Source: Treponema sp.
GTDB taxonomy: Bacteria > Spirochaetota > Spirochaetia > Treponematales > Breznakiellaceae
Assembly: GCA_031255615.1 (NCBI GenBank)
Contig: JAIRSD010000274.1
Coordinates: 1-12,501, forward strand
Direction: 5' to 3'
DNA length: 12,501 nt
Part shown: positions 1 to 5,890 of the stretch, in pieces
Numbering within the stretch: position 1 is the stretch's first letter
Layout: every line of letters begins with the position of its first letter
Made by a program: the position numbers and the translations under genes
The notes under the pieces: model-generated
What the model was told of the DNA's origin: nothing
Seen by the model: only the letters and a program-made list of their open reading frames with translations
Databases searched by the model: none

Positions 1-85
1 AACGATTCAAACTCCATATCTGATCTTCAGTTATAATTGTTTTTTCCACCCCTGAATAGACCGTCCTTTGCCGTTCCGCCGATTT

Positions 86-321
86 CCGGCGCAAGATGCG
101 CCGGCACGGAGGCCGGCGGGGATGCCGAAGCAAAACGCCTTGCGTTTTGGTTTTGCGGAGTTTCGCGGCATGCCGCGAAACTCCGCACACAGGGAGTAAC
201 ATCCATGAATTGCCGCGCGGAGCGCGGCAATTGGGAAGGCGAACATCCGCAGGGACGGCCGACAAGGATGTCGGCTCTTACCAATGTTGGAGTTGATGCG
301 CGAAGCGCAGCAACTCCGTAA
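86..321. repeat. Run of perfect hairpins, non-coding
   Basis: No credible gene is visible here; the open frames have no ribosome binding site and no recognisable protein. The stretch is packed with short inverted repeats: 86-93/97-104 (8 bp), 131-138/142-149 (8 bp), 155-170/171-186 (a perfect 32-nt palindrome), 208-218/222-232 (11 bp, loop GGA), 258-264/269-275 (7 bp) and 289-301/305-317 (13 bp with one mismatch). The block GGCCGGCGGGGATGC (111-125) recurs in repeat copy C at 11773-11787. Motifs after the 32-nt palindrome (ACTCCGCAC, then a stem with GGA loop) also have counterparts in copy C near 11598-11632. I read this as the extended outer part of repeat copy A. Bases 1-85 hold nothing I can assign. 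Confidence 0.75.
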
Positions 322-478
322 GGCGAAAAACGGCAGGGAGGCCGTTTTTCGCCCGCGCAAGGGATAGGAGGGGTGCGGAGCAGACCCGGCGCGAAGCGCC
401 GGGGCCGGAGCCCTGGCAACCAGAGGTTGCCTTGATAGCCCGGTTTTTTGCGGCGCAGCCGCAAAAAATGCGCCCAAC
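322..478 (+). repeat. Modular palindromic repeat, copy A (core)
   Basis: The order is hairpin 322-334/341-353 (13 bp), invariant block CGCGCAAGGGATAGGAG (354-370), hairpin 385-392/396-403 (8 bp, loop GAA), hairpin 415-421/425-431 (7 bp, loop AGA), invariant block GATAGCCCGG (434-443), hairpin 444-454/458-468 (11 bp, loop GCA) and terminal block TGCGCCCAAC (469-478). Bases 354-392 are identical to 11671-11709 in copy C. The same blocks occur in the same order on the minus strand in copy B (4829-4950). The stems between the blocks differ from copy to copy but stay self-complementary. The last hairpin has Ts before and As after the stem, so it does not fit an intrinsic terminator on either strand. 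Confidence 0.88.
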
Positions 479-581
479 CTACCCTCGACAGGCAGCGTGT
501 TCTAAACTGTGTGCTGCCGGCCGACACTGCGGGGGATTTAAGTCAATGACCGTGTTGTGTATGCTGGACTCATCTCGCCGC

Positions 582-610
582 TTGTCAAAACCGCCGGGGC
601 GATCTATCAT
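582..610 (+). promoter_or_regulatory. Candidate sigma70-type promoter of metNIQ
   Basis: TTGTCA (582-587) and TATCAT (605-610) are separated by 17 bp, each with one mismatch to the -35 and -10 consensus. Initiation would fall near 616-618, giving a leader of about 58 nt before the metN start at 675. It is the best-matching promoter I find between repeat copy A and metN. No S-box or other methionine riboswitch is recognisable in the leader. Confidence 0.5.
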
Positions 611-638
611 CCTAGAGTATTCCGATAGAATAGCTAGG
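611..638 (+). promoter_or_regulatory. Imperfect inverted repeat at the metNIQ transcription start
   Basis: CCTAG (611-615) pairs with CTAGG (634-638), and TATTC (618-622) pairs with GAATA (628-632). There is a small internal bulge (AG against G) and a 5-nt centre CGATA. It starts immediately after the candidate -10 box, so it spans the predicted start site. The position suits a repressor operator or a 5' mRNA hairpin. The regulator cannot be named from sequence. Confidence 0.4.
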
Positions 639-674
639 GTATCTCCGGGGTTGTTGGTTGAAAAGGAGGAAGAC

Positions 675-1562
675 ATGGGCCCCGGGGGGCTTTTTTCAAC
701 AAAACCGTATAGAGCTTTGGCCGCCGGTCTTTTGGGCGCCGGGGCCGCGGGGGATCCCCTGGTCATCACCCTTAAGGGTATAACAAAGGCTTATGCCAAG
801 GTTGCCGCCCTGGGGGGGGTGGATCTGGTTATTCCGCCGGGGAGCATATTTGGGATCATTGGAAAGAGCGGGGCCGGCAAGTCCACGCTGCTGCGGATTA
901 TGAGCCTTTTGGAGAGCCCCGACCAGGGGGAGGTGTATTACGGGCCGGACCGGGTGGATACCCTACGGGGTGCGGCGCTGCGGGAACGGCGGCGGAAGAT
1001 GGGGATGATTTTTCAGAATTTTAATCTCATGTCTTCCCGGAATGTGGCGGGGAATGTAGCCTATCCTTTGGAGATTGCGGGAATTCACCAGCGGCAGATC
1101 CGCGAGCGGGTGGAGGAGCTGCTGGAACTGGTGGACATTCAGGATAAACGGAAGGCCAGGCTGCGGGAGCTTTCCGGCGGCCAGAAACAGCGGGTGGCCA
1201 TTGCCAGGGCCCTGGCGGCCAAGCCGGAGGTCCTTTTTTGCGACGAGGCGACGAGCGCCCTGGATCCCCTGACGACCTGGTCCATCCTTTCCCTGATTCG
1301 GGAACTCCGGGAAAAGATGCGGATTACCGTGGTGCTGATCACCCATCAAATGGAGGTGATCCGCGCCGTTTGCGAAGAGGTGGCGGTGCTCTCCGAAGGC
1401 CGTTTGGCGGAACGGGGGACCGTGAAAGATGTTTTCGCCCGTCCCCGTTCGGCGGCGGCCAGGGAATTGCTGACCGGCCGGGACGGTTTTTCCGGGGAAG
1501 GGCCGGCGGCATTTCCGGATTCAGGGGCCGCCTTTAATTCGGGGAAGGAGGGGGAACAATGA
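675..1562 (+). CDS. metN: Methionine ABC importer ATP-binding protein MetN (no NIL domain)
   Basis: This is the cytoplasmic ATPase that powers methionine uptake through MetI with MetQ as receptor. The protein has 295 residues: Walker A GKSGAGKST (63-71), Q-loop Q114, signature LSGGQ (166-170), Walker B ending in D190-E191, and H-loop H224. I chose ATG 675 because GGAGGA (665-670) lies upstream at good spacing; longer in-frame starts would read through repeat copy A. The first 28 or so residues precede the ATPase fold and look non-conserved. Family members usually run to about 340 residues with a C-terminal NIL domain that binds methionine and inhibits transport. Here the protein stops after a short Gly/Ala-rich tail (about 266-295). 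The ATGA overlap with metI (1559-1562) implies translational coupling. MetI and MetQ downstream make the assignment firm. Confidence 0.93.
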   Translation: MGPGGLFSTKPYRALAAGLLGAGAAGDPLVITLKGITKAYAKVAALGGVDLVIPPGSIFGIIGKSGAGKSTLLRIMSLLESPDQGEVYYGPDRVDTLRGAALRERRRKMGMIFQNFNLMSSRNVAGNVAYPLEIAGIHQRQIRERVEELLELVDIQDKRKARLRELSGGQKQRVAIARALAAKPEVLFCDEATSALDPLTTWSILSLIRELREKMRITVVLITHQMEVIRAVCEEVAVLSEGRLAERGTVKDVFARPRSAAARELLTGRDGFSGEGPAAFPDSGAAFNSGKEGEQ

Positions 1563-2227
1563 CCAAGACCCAGTTTTTCGGCATTCTGACTCTGCTGCCC
1601 CAGGCTACGCTGGAGACCGTCTATATGACTTTTTTCTCCACCCTGATCGCCGCGGCCCTGGGTTTTCCCCTGGGGACGGTGCTGTACTGCACCTCGCCGG
1701 TGGGGCTGTTCCCCCGGCGGCTTCTCTACAACACCCTGTCCCGGATCGTCAATATCCTCCGTTCCCTGCCCTTCATTATCCTGATGATCCTGCTTATCCC
1801 CCTGTCCCGGCTTATCGTGGGGACCAGTATCGGTCCCACGGCGGTGATCGTGCCCCTGTCCATCGCGGCGGCCCCCTTTGTGGCCCGCGTCGCGGAGGCG
1901 GCCTTGCAGGAGGTTGACAACGGGGTGCTTCTGGCGGCCCGGGCCATGGGGTCCACCAATTTTCAGATTATCCGCAAGGTGCTTATTCCCGAGACCCTGC
2001 CTTCCCTGGTGTCCGGTCTGGCCCTGACCGTCATCAGTCTTATTGGCTATTCCGCCATGGCCGGGGCTATCGGCGGGGGGGGGCTGGGGACGCTGGCGAT
2101 CAACTATGGCTATTACCGGTTCCGCACCGACGTAACGATAGCGGCGGTGATCGTGCTCCTTATCATGGTGGAAGCGGTGCAGTTTGCCGGTACGGCGTTG
2201 AGCCGGGTCCTGCTTTCAAAGCGTTGA
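1559..2227 (+). CDS. metI: Methionine ABC importer permease MetI
   Basis: This is the inner-membrane permease of the methionine importer; it works as a dimer coupled to MetN. The protein has 222 residues, the usual MetI size, with about five hydrophobic segments (near 18-44, 64-88, 93-115, 149-175, 193-215). The cytoplasmic EAA loop that docks on the ATPase is clear at about 116-146, with E118 and the AARAMG core followed by a conserved IPE. A glycine-rich stretch IGGGGLG (171-177) typical of MetI follows. The start overlaps the metN stop by four bases, and AAGGAG (1545-1550) serves as binding site inside the end of metN. About 85 nt separate it from metQ. Confidence 0.95.
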   Translation: MTKTQFFGILTLLPQATLETVYMTFFSTLIAAALGFPLGTVLYCTSPVGLFPRRLLYNTLSRIVNILRSLPFIILMILLIPLSRLIVGTSIGPTAVIVPLSIAAAPFVARVAEAALQEVDNGVLLAARAMGSTNFQIIRKVLIPETLPSLVSGLALTVISLIGYSAMAGAIGGGGLGTLAINYGYYRFRTDVTIAAVIVLLIMVEAVQFAGTALSRVLLSKR

Positions 2228-2240
2228 CCGGCGTGCGAGT

Positions 2241-2290
2241 CTGTCCCCGGAGGGGCAGCATCACTTAGGCTTGAATCCGCCGGGAGGCGG
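2241..2290 (+). other. Two small intercistronic hairpins between metI and metQ
   Basis: CTGTCCCC (2241-2248) pairs with GGGGCAG (2252-2258) with one bulged T. CCGCC (2277-2281) pairs with GGCGG (2286-2290) and is followed by TTTAAAAAT. The second stem ends about ten bases before the metQ binding site GAGGAGG. They could slow decay or set the ratio of receptor to permease message. The stems are short and the T-run is poor, so I do not call a terminator. Confidence 0.35.
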
Positions 2291-2312
2291 TTTAAAAATC
2301 GAGGAGGAAAAG

Positions 2313-3143
2313 ATGAAAAAGGTAGATGCGGCCCCGGGGGCCGCCCGGTTGTTCTTGTCCGCGGTCATGGCGCTTGCCCTGGTATCACCGCTTTGCGCCA
2401 GGGCCGCGAGGGAAAAGGAATCCGCCCAGGTCCTGGTGGTGGGGGCCACCGTCAATCCCCACGCTATTATGCTTAATTTGATCAAATCGGACCTGGCGGC
2501 CCAGGGGATCGAACTACGGATCCGTGAATTCGCGGACTACGTTGTTCCCAACACCGCCCTTATCGCCGGGGACCTGGACGCCAATTTCTTCCAGCATATC
2601 CCCTATCTGGAATCCAACGAGGAATGGAGCGCCGCCCTGACCAACGCCTTCGGGGTCCATGTAGAACCCTTTGGGCTTTATTCCCGGAAAATTACGCATA
2701 TATCCGAGCTGAAGGAAGGTTCCACGATTGCCATCCCCAACGATCCCTCCAACGGAGGCCGGGCTTTGCTCCTGCTCCAGGCGAACGGGATCATCACCCT
2801 CAAGGCAGGGGCGGGAATCACCGCCACCCCCCTGGACATCGATTCGAATCCCAAGAATCTGCGGTTCCGGGAACTTGAGGCCGCCCAGCTTCCCCGGTCC
2901 CTGGATGATGTGGACGCGGCGGCCATCAACGGGAACTATGCGCTGGAGGCGGGGTTTAACCCCAGGCAGGACTCCCTGATCATCGAGGGGGCCGAGTCCC
3001 CCTATGTGAATATCGTGGTCGTCCGCAAGGGTTTTGAAAAGGATCCCCGGATTCTGGCTCTGGAGGCGGCTTTGCGTTCCCAGAAGATCAAGGATTATAT
3101 CAACGCGAACTACAGCGACGGCAGCGTGGTGGCGATTTTCTAG
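2313..3143 (+). CDS. metQ: Methionine-binding protein MetQ (NlpA family)
   Basis: This is the periplasmic or membrane-anchored receptor that delivers methionine to MetI/MetN. The protein has 276 residues, normal for the family. Family landmarks are GATVNPHA (44-51), FADYVVPNTAL (73-83), GDLDANFFQHIPYL (86-99), IPNDPSNGGRALLLL (141-155) and a conserved AAINGNYA region (203-210). ATG 2313 is preferred over the in-frame ATG 2271 because GAGGAGG (2301-2307) sits just upstream and the residues after it form a signal peptide. That peptide has a basic start and a hydrophobic core (about 12-27). Most MetQ proteins are lipoproteins. Here the only nearby cysteine is C28, preceded by Ser-Pro-Leu, a poor lipobox, so cleavage after ARA (about residue 31) is an alternative. 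It closes the metNIQ operon. Confidence 0.94.
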   Translation: MKKVDAAPGAARLFLSAVMALALVSPLCARAAREKESAQVLVVGATVNPHAIMLNLIKSDLAAQGIELRIREFADYVVPNTALIAGDLDANFFQHIPYLESNEEWSAALTNAFGVHVEPFGLYSRKITHISELKEGSTIAIPNDPSNGGRALLLLQANGIITLKAGAGITATPLDIDSNPKNLRFRELEAAQLPRSLDDVDAAAINGNYALEAGFNPRQDSLIIEGAESPYVNIVVVRKGFEKDPRILALEAALRSQKIKDYINANYSDGSVVAIF

Positions 3144-3195
3144 TCCTTGATTACGCTACATCACCGGATAAGCGAAACAACCGGGAATAAGAATG

Positions 3196-3351
3196 TTAAC
3201 CACAAAGGCGCACCAAGGCGAGCTACGGCTCGCCAGGAACACGAAGGAAATAAAAAATCCCTGCCGCAGAGCGGCGGGGTATCTACCCCAAGGGAATGAA
3301 AAAGTACCTTCAATCCCCGCCTTCGTGCGCCTTCCTCGCCTTCGTGGTGAA
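3196..3351. repeat. Inverted CACAAAGG/CACGAAGG-type intergenic element
   Basis: The left arm begins TTAACCACAAAGGCGCACC (3196-3214) and ends AACACGAAGG (about 3238-3247). The right arm (about 3320-3351) is its rough inverse, ending CCTTCGTGGTGAA. The left arm is interrupted by a perfect 7-bp hairpin (3217-3223/3228-3234, loop TACG). The centre holds a 9-bp hairpin with one G-T pair (3259-3267/3271-3279), with A-rich sequence on its left, which would look like a weak terminator on the minus strand. From memory, such CAC(A/G)AAGG-rich sequences occur between genes in diverse bacteria, often near GxxExxY-family genes; none is present here. Short open frames across the element show no binding site or conserved protein. 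The rest of 3144-3488 shows nothing I can assign. Confidence 0.55.
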
Positions 3352-3488
3352 TTTCTTCCGTCCGCATATCCGGTCTTTTAGGCTAAGCAGCCGGCCGGTG
3401 AGGGAAGGCGTCCTTTTTCAAAAACGGAGTAGACGCCTAAGATTGCTGCCGGCTTGATAATACATGTCTGGTTTTTGGAGCGGGCGTG

Positions 3489-3517
3489 TTGACAGGCGTG
3501 TTTGATCCAAATAATGG
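3489..3517 (+). promoter_or_regulatory. Candidate promoter of the phosphofructokinase gene
   Basis: A perfect -35 hexamer TTGACA (3489-3494) is followed by TAATGG at 17-bp spacing (3512-3517), or AATAAT at 15 bp (3510-3515). Initiation would fall near 3520-3524, about 130 nt before the gene start at 3655. The start site would lie inside the inverted repeat that follows. Confidence 0.5.
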
Positions 3518-3553
3518 CCCTGTTCAATAACCCGGTTGGTTATTGAACAGGGC
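3517..3553 (+). promoter_or_regulatory. Perfect 14-bp inverted repeat in the pfk leader
   Basis: GCCCTGTTCAATAA (3517-3530) and TTATTGAACAGGGC (3540-3553) are exact inverse complements around a 9-nt centre. There is no T-run on either side, so it is unlikely to be a terminator. It overlaps or abuts the predicted start site, which suits an operator, or a 5' hairpin that stabilises the transcript. It could equally be a small hairpin repeat, as this genome carries several. Confidence 0.6.
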
Positions 3554-3654
3554 TTGCGAAAAATGCGGAAGTTCCGCGCCGGCGGCCTTTCCAACCCGGC
3601 CATGACGCGCATTGCCCCCCTCCGTAAATCGGGTTATCCTTTCCGGGGGGATAG

Positions 3655-4755
3655 ATGGGAAACCGACAGAGCGCCACCAGGACCTTTGGAATTCTTACCG
3701 CCGGGGGGGACTGTCCGGGGCTGAACGCCGCTATCCGGGGAGTCTGCCGGGCCGCTTACGACCGCTACGGCATGCGGATTGTGGGCATCGCCAACGGCTA
3801 CCTGGGGCTTATCCGGGAGAACTGGCGGTTCCTGCAGCCGGCGGATACCCACGGGATCCTGACCAGGGGGGGCACCATCCTGGGGGCCAGCCGGGAGAAG
3901 CCCTTCAAGACGAAGAAGGACGAAAGCGACAGTGAGATTGAGGAGGACAAGGTCCAGGCCATCAAGGATAACTACCGGAAGCTGAACCTGGACTGCCTGG
4001 TTGTGCTGGGGGGGAACGGCACCAATACGACCGGCTACCTCCTGGCCCAGGAGGGCCTTAACGTCCTGGGGCTGCCCAAAACCATAGACAACGACATTGC
4101 CGGGACCGACCGGACTTTCGGGTTCCATTCGGCCCTTGCCATTGGGACCGAGGCCATCGACCGGCTCCACTCCACCGCCCAAAGCCACAACCGGGTTATC
4201 GTTATCGAGTTGATGGGCCACAAGGCGGGCTGGCTGGCCCTTTACGCCGGGGTGGCCGGGGGCGGGGACGTGATACTGATCCCGGAGATTCCCTACGACA
4301 TGAGGGCGATTGGCCGGCATCTGGAACGGCGGGCCGCCGAGGGAATGGACTACTCCATCGTGGTGGTGGCCGAGGGCGCCCTTTCCACGGCGGAGGCCGC
4401 GATGGACAAGAAGGGGCGGAAAAAGTACCGTGCGGAAACGGGAAACCCCTCCATCGGCTACCGGGTGGCCCGGGAGATTGAGGCGGAAACCGGCATGGAA
4501 ACCCGGGCCACGGTCCTGGGCCATGTGCAGCGGGGGGGAATTCCCAGCGCCTCCGACCGGGTCCTGGCCACCAGCCTGGGGACCGCCGCCGCCGATCTCC
4601 TGGCGAAGGGCGCCTACGGCCGCATGGTGGCCCTTATCGGGGATTCTATCGATTCGGTGGATCTGAGCGTTCCCGCGGGGAAGGTGAAGAACGTGCCCCC
4701 GAACCACTACATGGTGGACACCGCCCTGGCGGTAGGCACCTGCCTGGGGAATTAG
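3655..4755 (+). CDS. pfkA: 6-phosphofructokinase, group III (ATP or mixed-substrate type)
   Basis: This enzyme phosphorylates fructose 6-phosphate to fructose 1,6-bisphosphate in glycolysis, in the cytoplasm. It has 366 residues. Visible motifs are GGDCPGLN (17-24), GGNGT (119-123), PKTIDND (141-147) with the catalytic aspartate at D145, GTDRTFGFHSA (150-160), MGHKAGWLALYAG (187-199) and HVQRGG (290-295). At the position that separates ATP from pyrophosphate enzymes (E. coli residue 104) it has glycine, the ATP-type residue. At the position of E. coli 124 it has lysine, common in pyrophosphate enzymes. This mix marks group III, whose members are ATP-dependent or use both donors, so the donor is not certain. 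Asn replaces the usual Asp in GGDG, as I recall in some relatives. The binding site is a G-run just before ATG 3655. It is monocistronic, with its own promoter. Confidence 0.93.
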   Translation: MGNRQSATRTFGILTAGGDCPGLNAAIRGVCRAAYDRYGMRIVGIANGYLGLIRENWRFLQPADTHGILTRGGTILGASREKPFKTKKDESDSEIEEDKVQAIKDNYRKLNLDCLVVLGGNGTNTTGYLLAQEGLNVLGLPKTIDNDIAGTDRTFGFHSALAIGTEAIDRLHSTAQSHNRVIVIELMGHKAGWLALYAGVAGGGDVILIPEIPYDMRAIGRHLERRAAEGMDYSIVVVAEGALSTAEAAMDKKGRKKYRAETGNPSIGYRVAREIEAETGMETRATVLGHVQRGGIPSASDRVLATSLGTAAADLLAKGAYGRMVALIGDSIDSVDLSVPAGKVKNVPPNHYMVDTALAVGTCLGN

Positions 4756-4791
4756 CGCCCAGCCGCCTGCTTGCCGGCGATTCCCCTGCCC

Positions 4792-4807
4792 GGTTTAAAG
4801 GTTTAAA
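4792..4807. repeat. Tandem 8-bp direct repeat
   Basis: GGTTTAAA occurs twice back to back (4792-4799 and 4800-4807), 37 bases after the pfk stop and about 20 bases before repeat copy B. No function is evident; it may be simple slippage or part of the repeat flank. Confidence 0.4.
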
Positions 4808-4828
4808 AGCCCCCTATCATATATGTAT

Positions 4829-5014
4829 GTTGGGCGCATTTTTTGCGGCGAAGCCGCAAAAAACCGGGCTATCCGCTCCAATTTTTGCTTCGCAAAAATT
4901 CCGCTCCTATCCCTTGCGCGGGCGAAAGCCGTGCGGGGCACGGCTTTCGCTTTCGCTGTGCCCCGCCGTTTTCGTGTAAGGGTCCGCGTTTTGGCGCGCC
5001 GCGCCAAAACGCGG
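4829..5014 (-). repeat. Modular palindromic repeat, copy B (reverse orientation)
   Basis: Read on the minus strand, it carries the same invariant blocks in the same order as copies A and C: CGCGCAAGGGATAGGAG (4920-4904), GATAGCCCGG (4873-4864) and TGCGCCCAAC (4838-4829). Plus-strand stems are 4839-4849/4853-4863 (11 bp, loop GAA), 4880-4888/4892-4900 (9 bp), 4922-4934/4938-4950 (13 bp, loop GGG) and 4984-4997/5001-5014 (14 bp). A competing helix 4933-4944/4955-4966 overlaps the third stem, so only one can form at a time. The element fills most of the convergent gap between pfk and the response regulator gene. Its TTTTTT-stem-AAAAAA hairpin has the wrong polarity for an intrinsic terminator on both strands. 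Bases 5015-5147 contain only a 7-bp hairpin (5115-5121/5127-5133). Confidence 0.88.
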
Positions 5015-5147
5015 GATCCTCGCGGAATTTTGCACGGCTCCCTCGCCCCGGCGCCGCATTTCCCGCTTCCCCATATCCCGCCCCCTGGACGAAGCACAAT
5101 ACCGGGCGGCGCATTGGCGCGGAAGACGCGCCAGGGCAATGGGGCCG

Positions 5148-5885
5148 CTAGAACTCGAAGGGGGTCCGGTGCAGGCGGCTCCACTTGCCGGGGCTTATGC
5201 CGGTAATTTCCTTGAACTGGCGGAAGAAATATTTTACATCCCGGTAGCCGCACTTTTTCGCCACCTCGTAGACCCGGTAATTTCCTTCCATGAGCAGCCG
5301 CGTGGCCAGGGCGACGCGCCGCCGTTTAAGATATTCGTTAAAATGAACGCCGGTTTGTTTTTTGAATTTTTCGGAGAAATACGAATAATTGACCGAAACC
5401 TGGTTTGCCGCCTGGGCCATGGTAATGTCTTCGGTAAGGTGGTCCTTTATCCAGGCAAGGGCCTCGTCGATAAAACCCCGCCCCCCGTTCCCCAATTCCT
5501 CCGGCCCCGCCCCTTCCCGCATAAGGCTTCGGACCGCGTCCATAAGTTCCTTCCGGTCCACCGGTTTCAGGATATAGGAGGAGGCGTGGTAATTTATTGC
5601 CTTTTGCGCGTAGGAAAATTCGTCGTAGCCGGAAAGGACGATGATATGAATGTCTTTATTGCTGGACGACAGGCGAAGCCGCCGCATCAATTCAAGGCCG
5701 TCCATCTTGGGCATCCGAATATCGGTGATAAGAATATCCGGCTTTTCCCGGACCGCCAGTTCCAGGGCATCTTCGCCGTTTTTTGCCTCGAATAAAACAA
5801 TGCCGCCGGAAAATTCTTCGGAGAGAATCTTTTGTATCCCCGCCCGGATATTCTTTTCGTCATCGACGACGAGTATCTTTGTCAT
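5148..5885 (-). CDS. AraC-family response regulator (YesN type)
   Basis: This is a two-component transcription factor that probably activates the transporter operon it belongs to and perhaps the divergent GH5 gene. It has 245 residues. The receiver domain (about 1-120) carries acidic residues D8-D9, phosphoacceptor D55 in ITDIRMP, S85 and K107 in LKP. A linker is followed by an AraC/XylS DNA-binding domain (about 140-240) with two helix-turn-helix units, the second around VAKKCGYRDVKYFFRQFKE and GISPGKW. I place the start at ATG 5885, giving MTKILVVDDE with AGGTGA seven bases upstream. A GTG at 5894 is in frame and would overlap the kinase stop by four bases (GTGA). It is the last gene of the operon, directly after its kinase partner. 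Confidence 0.93.
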   Translation of the reverse strand: MTKILVVDDEKNIRAGIQKILSEEFSGGIVLFEAKNGEDALELAVREKPDILITDIRMPKMDGLELMRRLRLSSSNKDIHIIVLSGYDEFSYAQKAINYHASSYILKPVDRKELMDAVRSLMREGAGPEELGNGGRGFIDEALAWIKDHLTEDITMAQAANQVSVNYSYFSEKFKKQTGVHFNEYLKRRRVALATRLLMEGNYRVYEVAKKCGYRDVKYFFRQFKEITGISPGKWSRLHRTPFEF

Positions 5886-5890
5886 GGCCT

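Noticed and set aside
1..54. Possible end of an upstream plus-strand gene (stop near 34-36 or 52-54), or start of a minus-strand gene at ATG 17
   Set aside because: Only a dozen codons are visible, no protein is recognisable and no clear binding site supports any frame.
86..478. CRISPR array
   Set aside because: The repeats are hairpins of differing sequence with no constant repeat unit or even spacing, and no cas genes are nearby.
432..674. Upstream extension of the metN reading frame
   Set aside because: It translates part of repeat copy A and the promoter region; the start at 675 has a good binding site and gives a normal ATPase N-terminal region.
541..674. SAM or other methionine riboswitch before metNIQ
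   Set aside because: The leader is too short and lacks S-box or SAM-II/III-like conserved motifs.
3634..4707. Long minus-strand open frame opposite phosphofructokinase
   Set aside because: It is a shadow of a GC-rich gene; the plus strand encodes a full, motif-complete enzyme.
4839..4863. TTTTTT-stem-AAAAAA hairpin as intrinsic terminator (also 444-468)
   Set aside because: The polarity is wrong: the Ts precede and the As follow the stem on both strands, so no U-run follows the hairpin.
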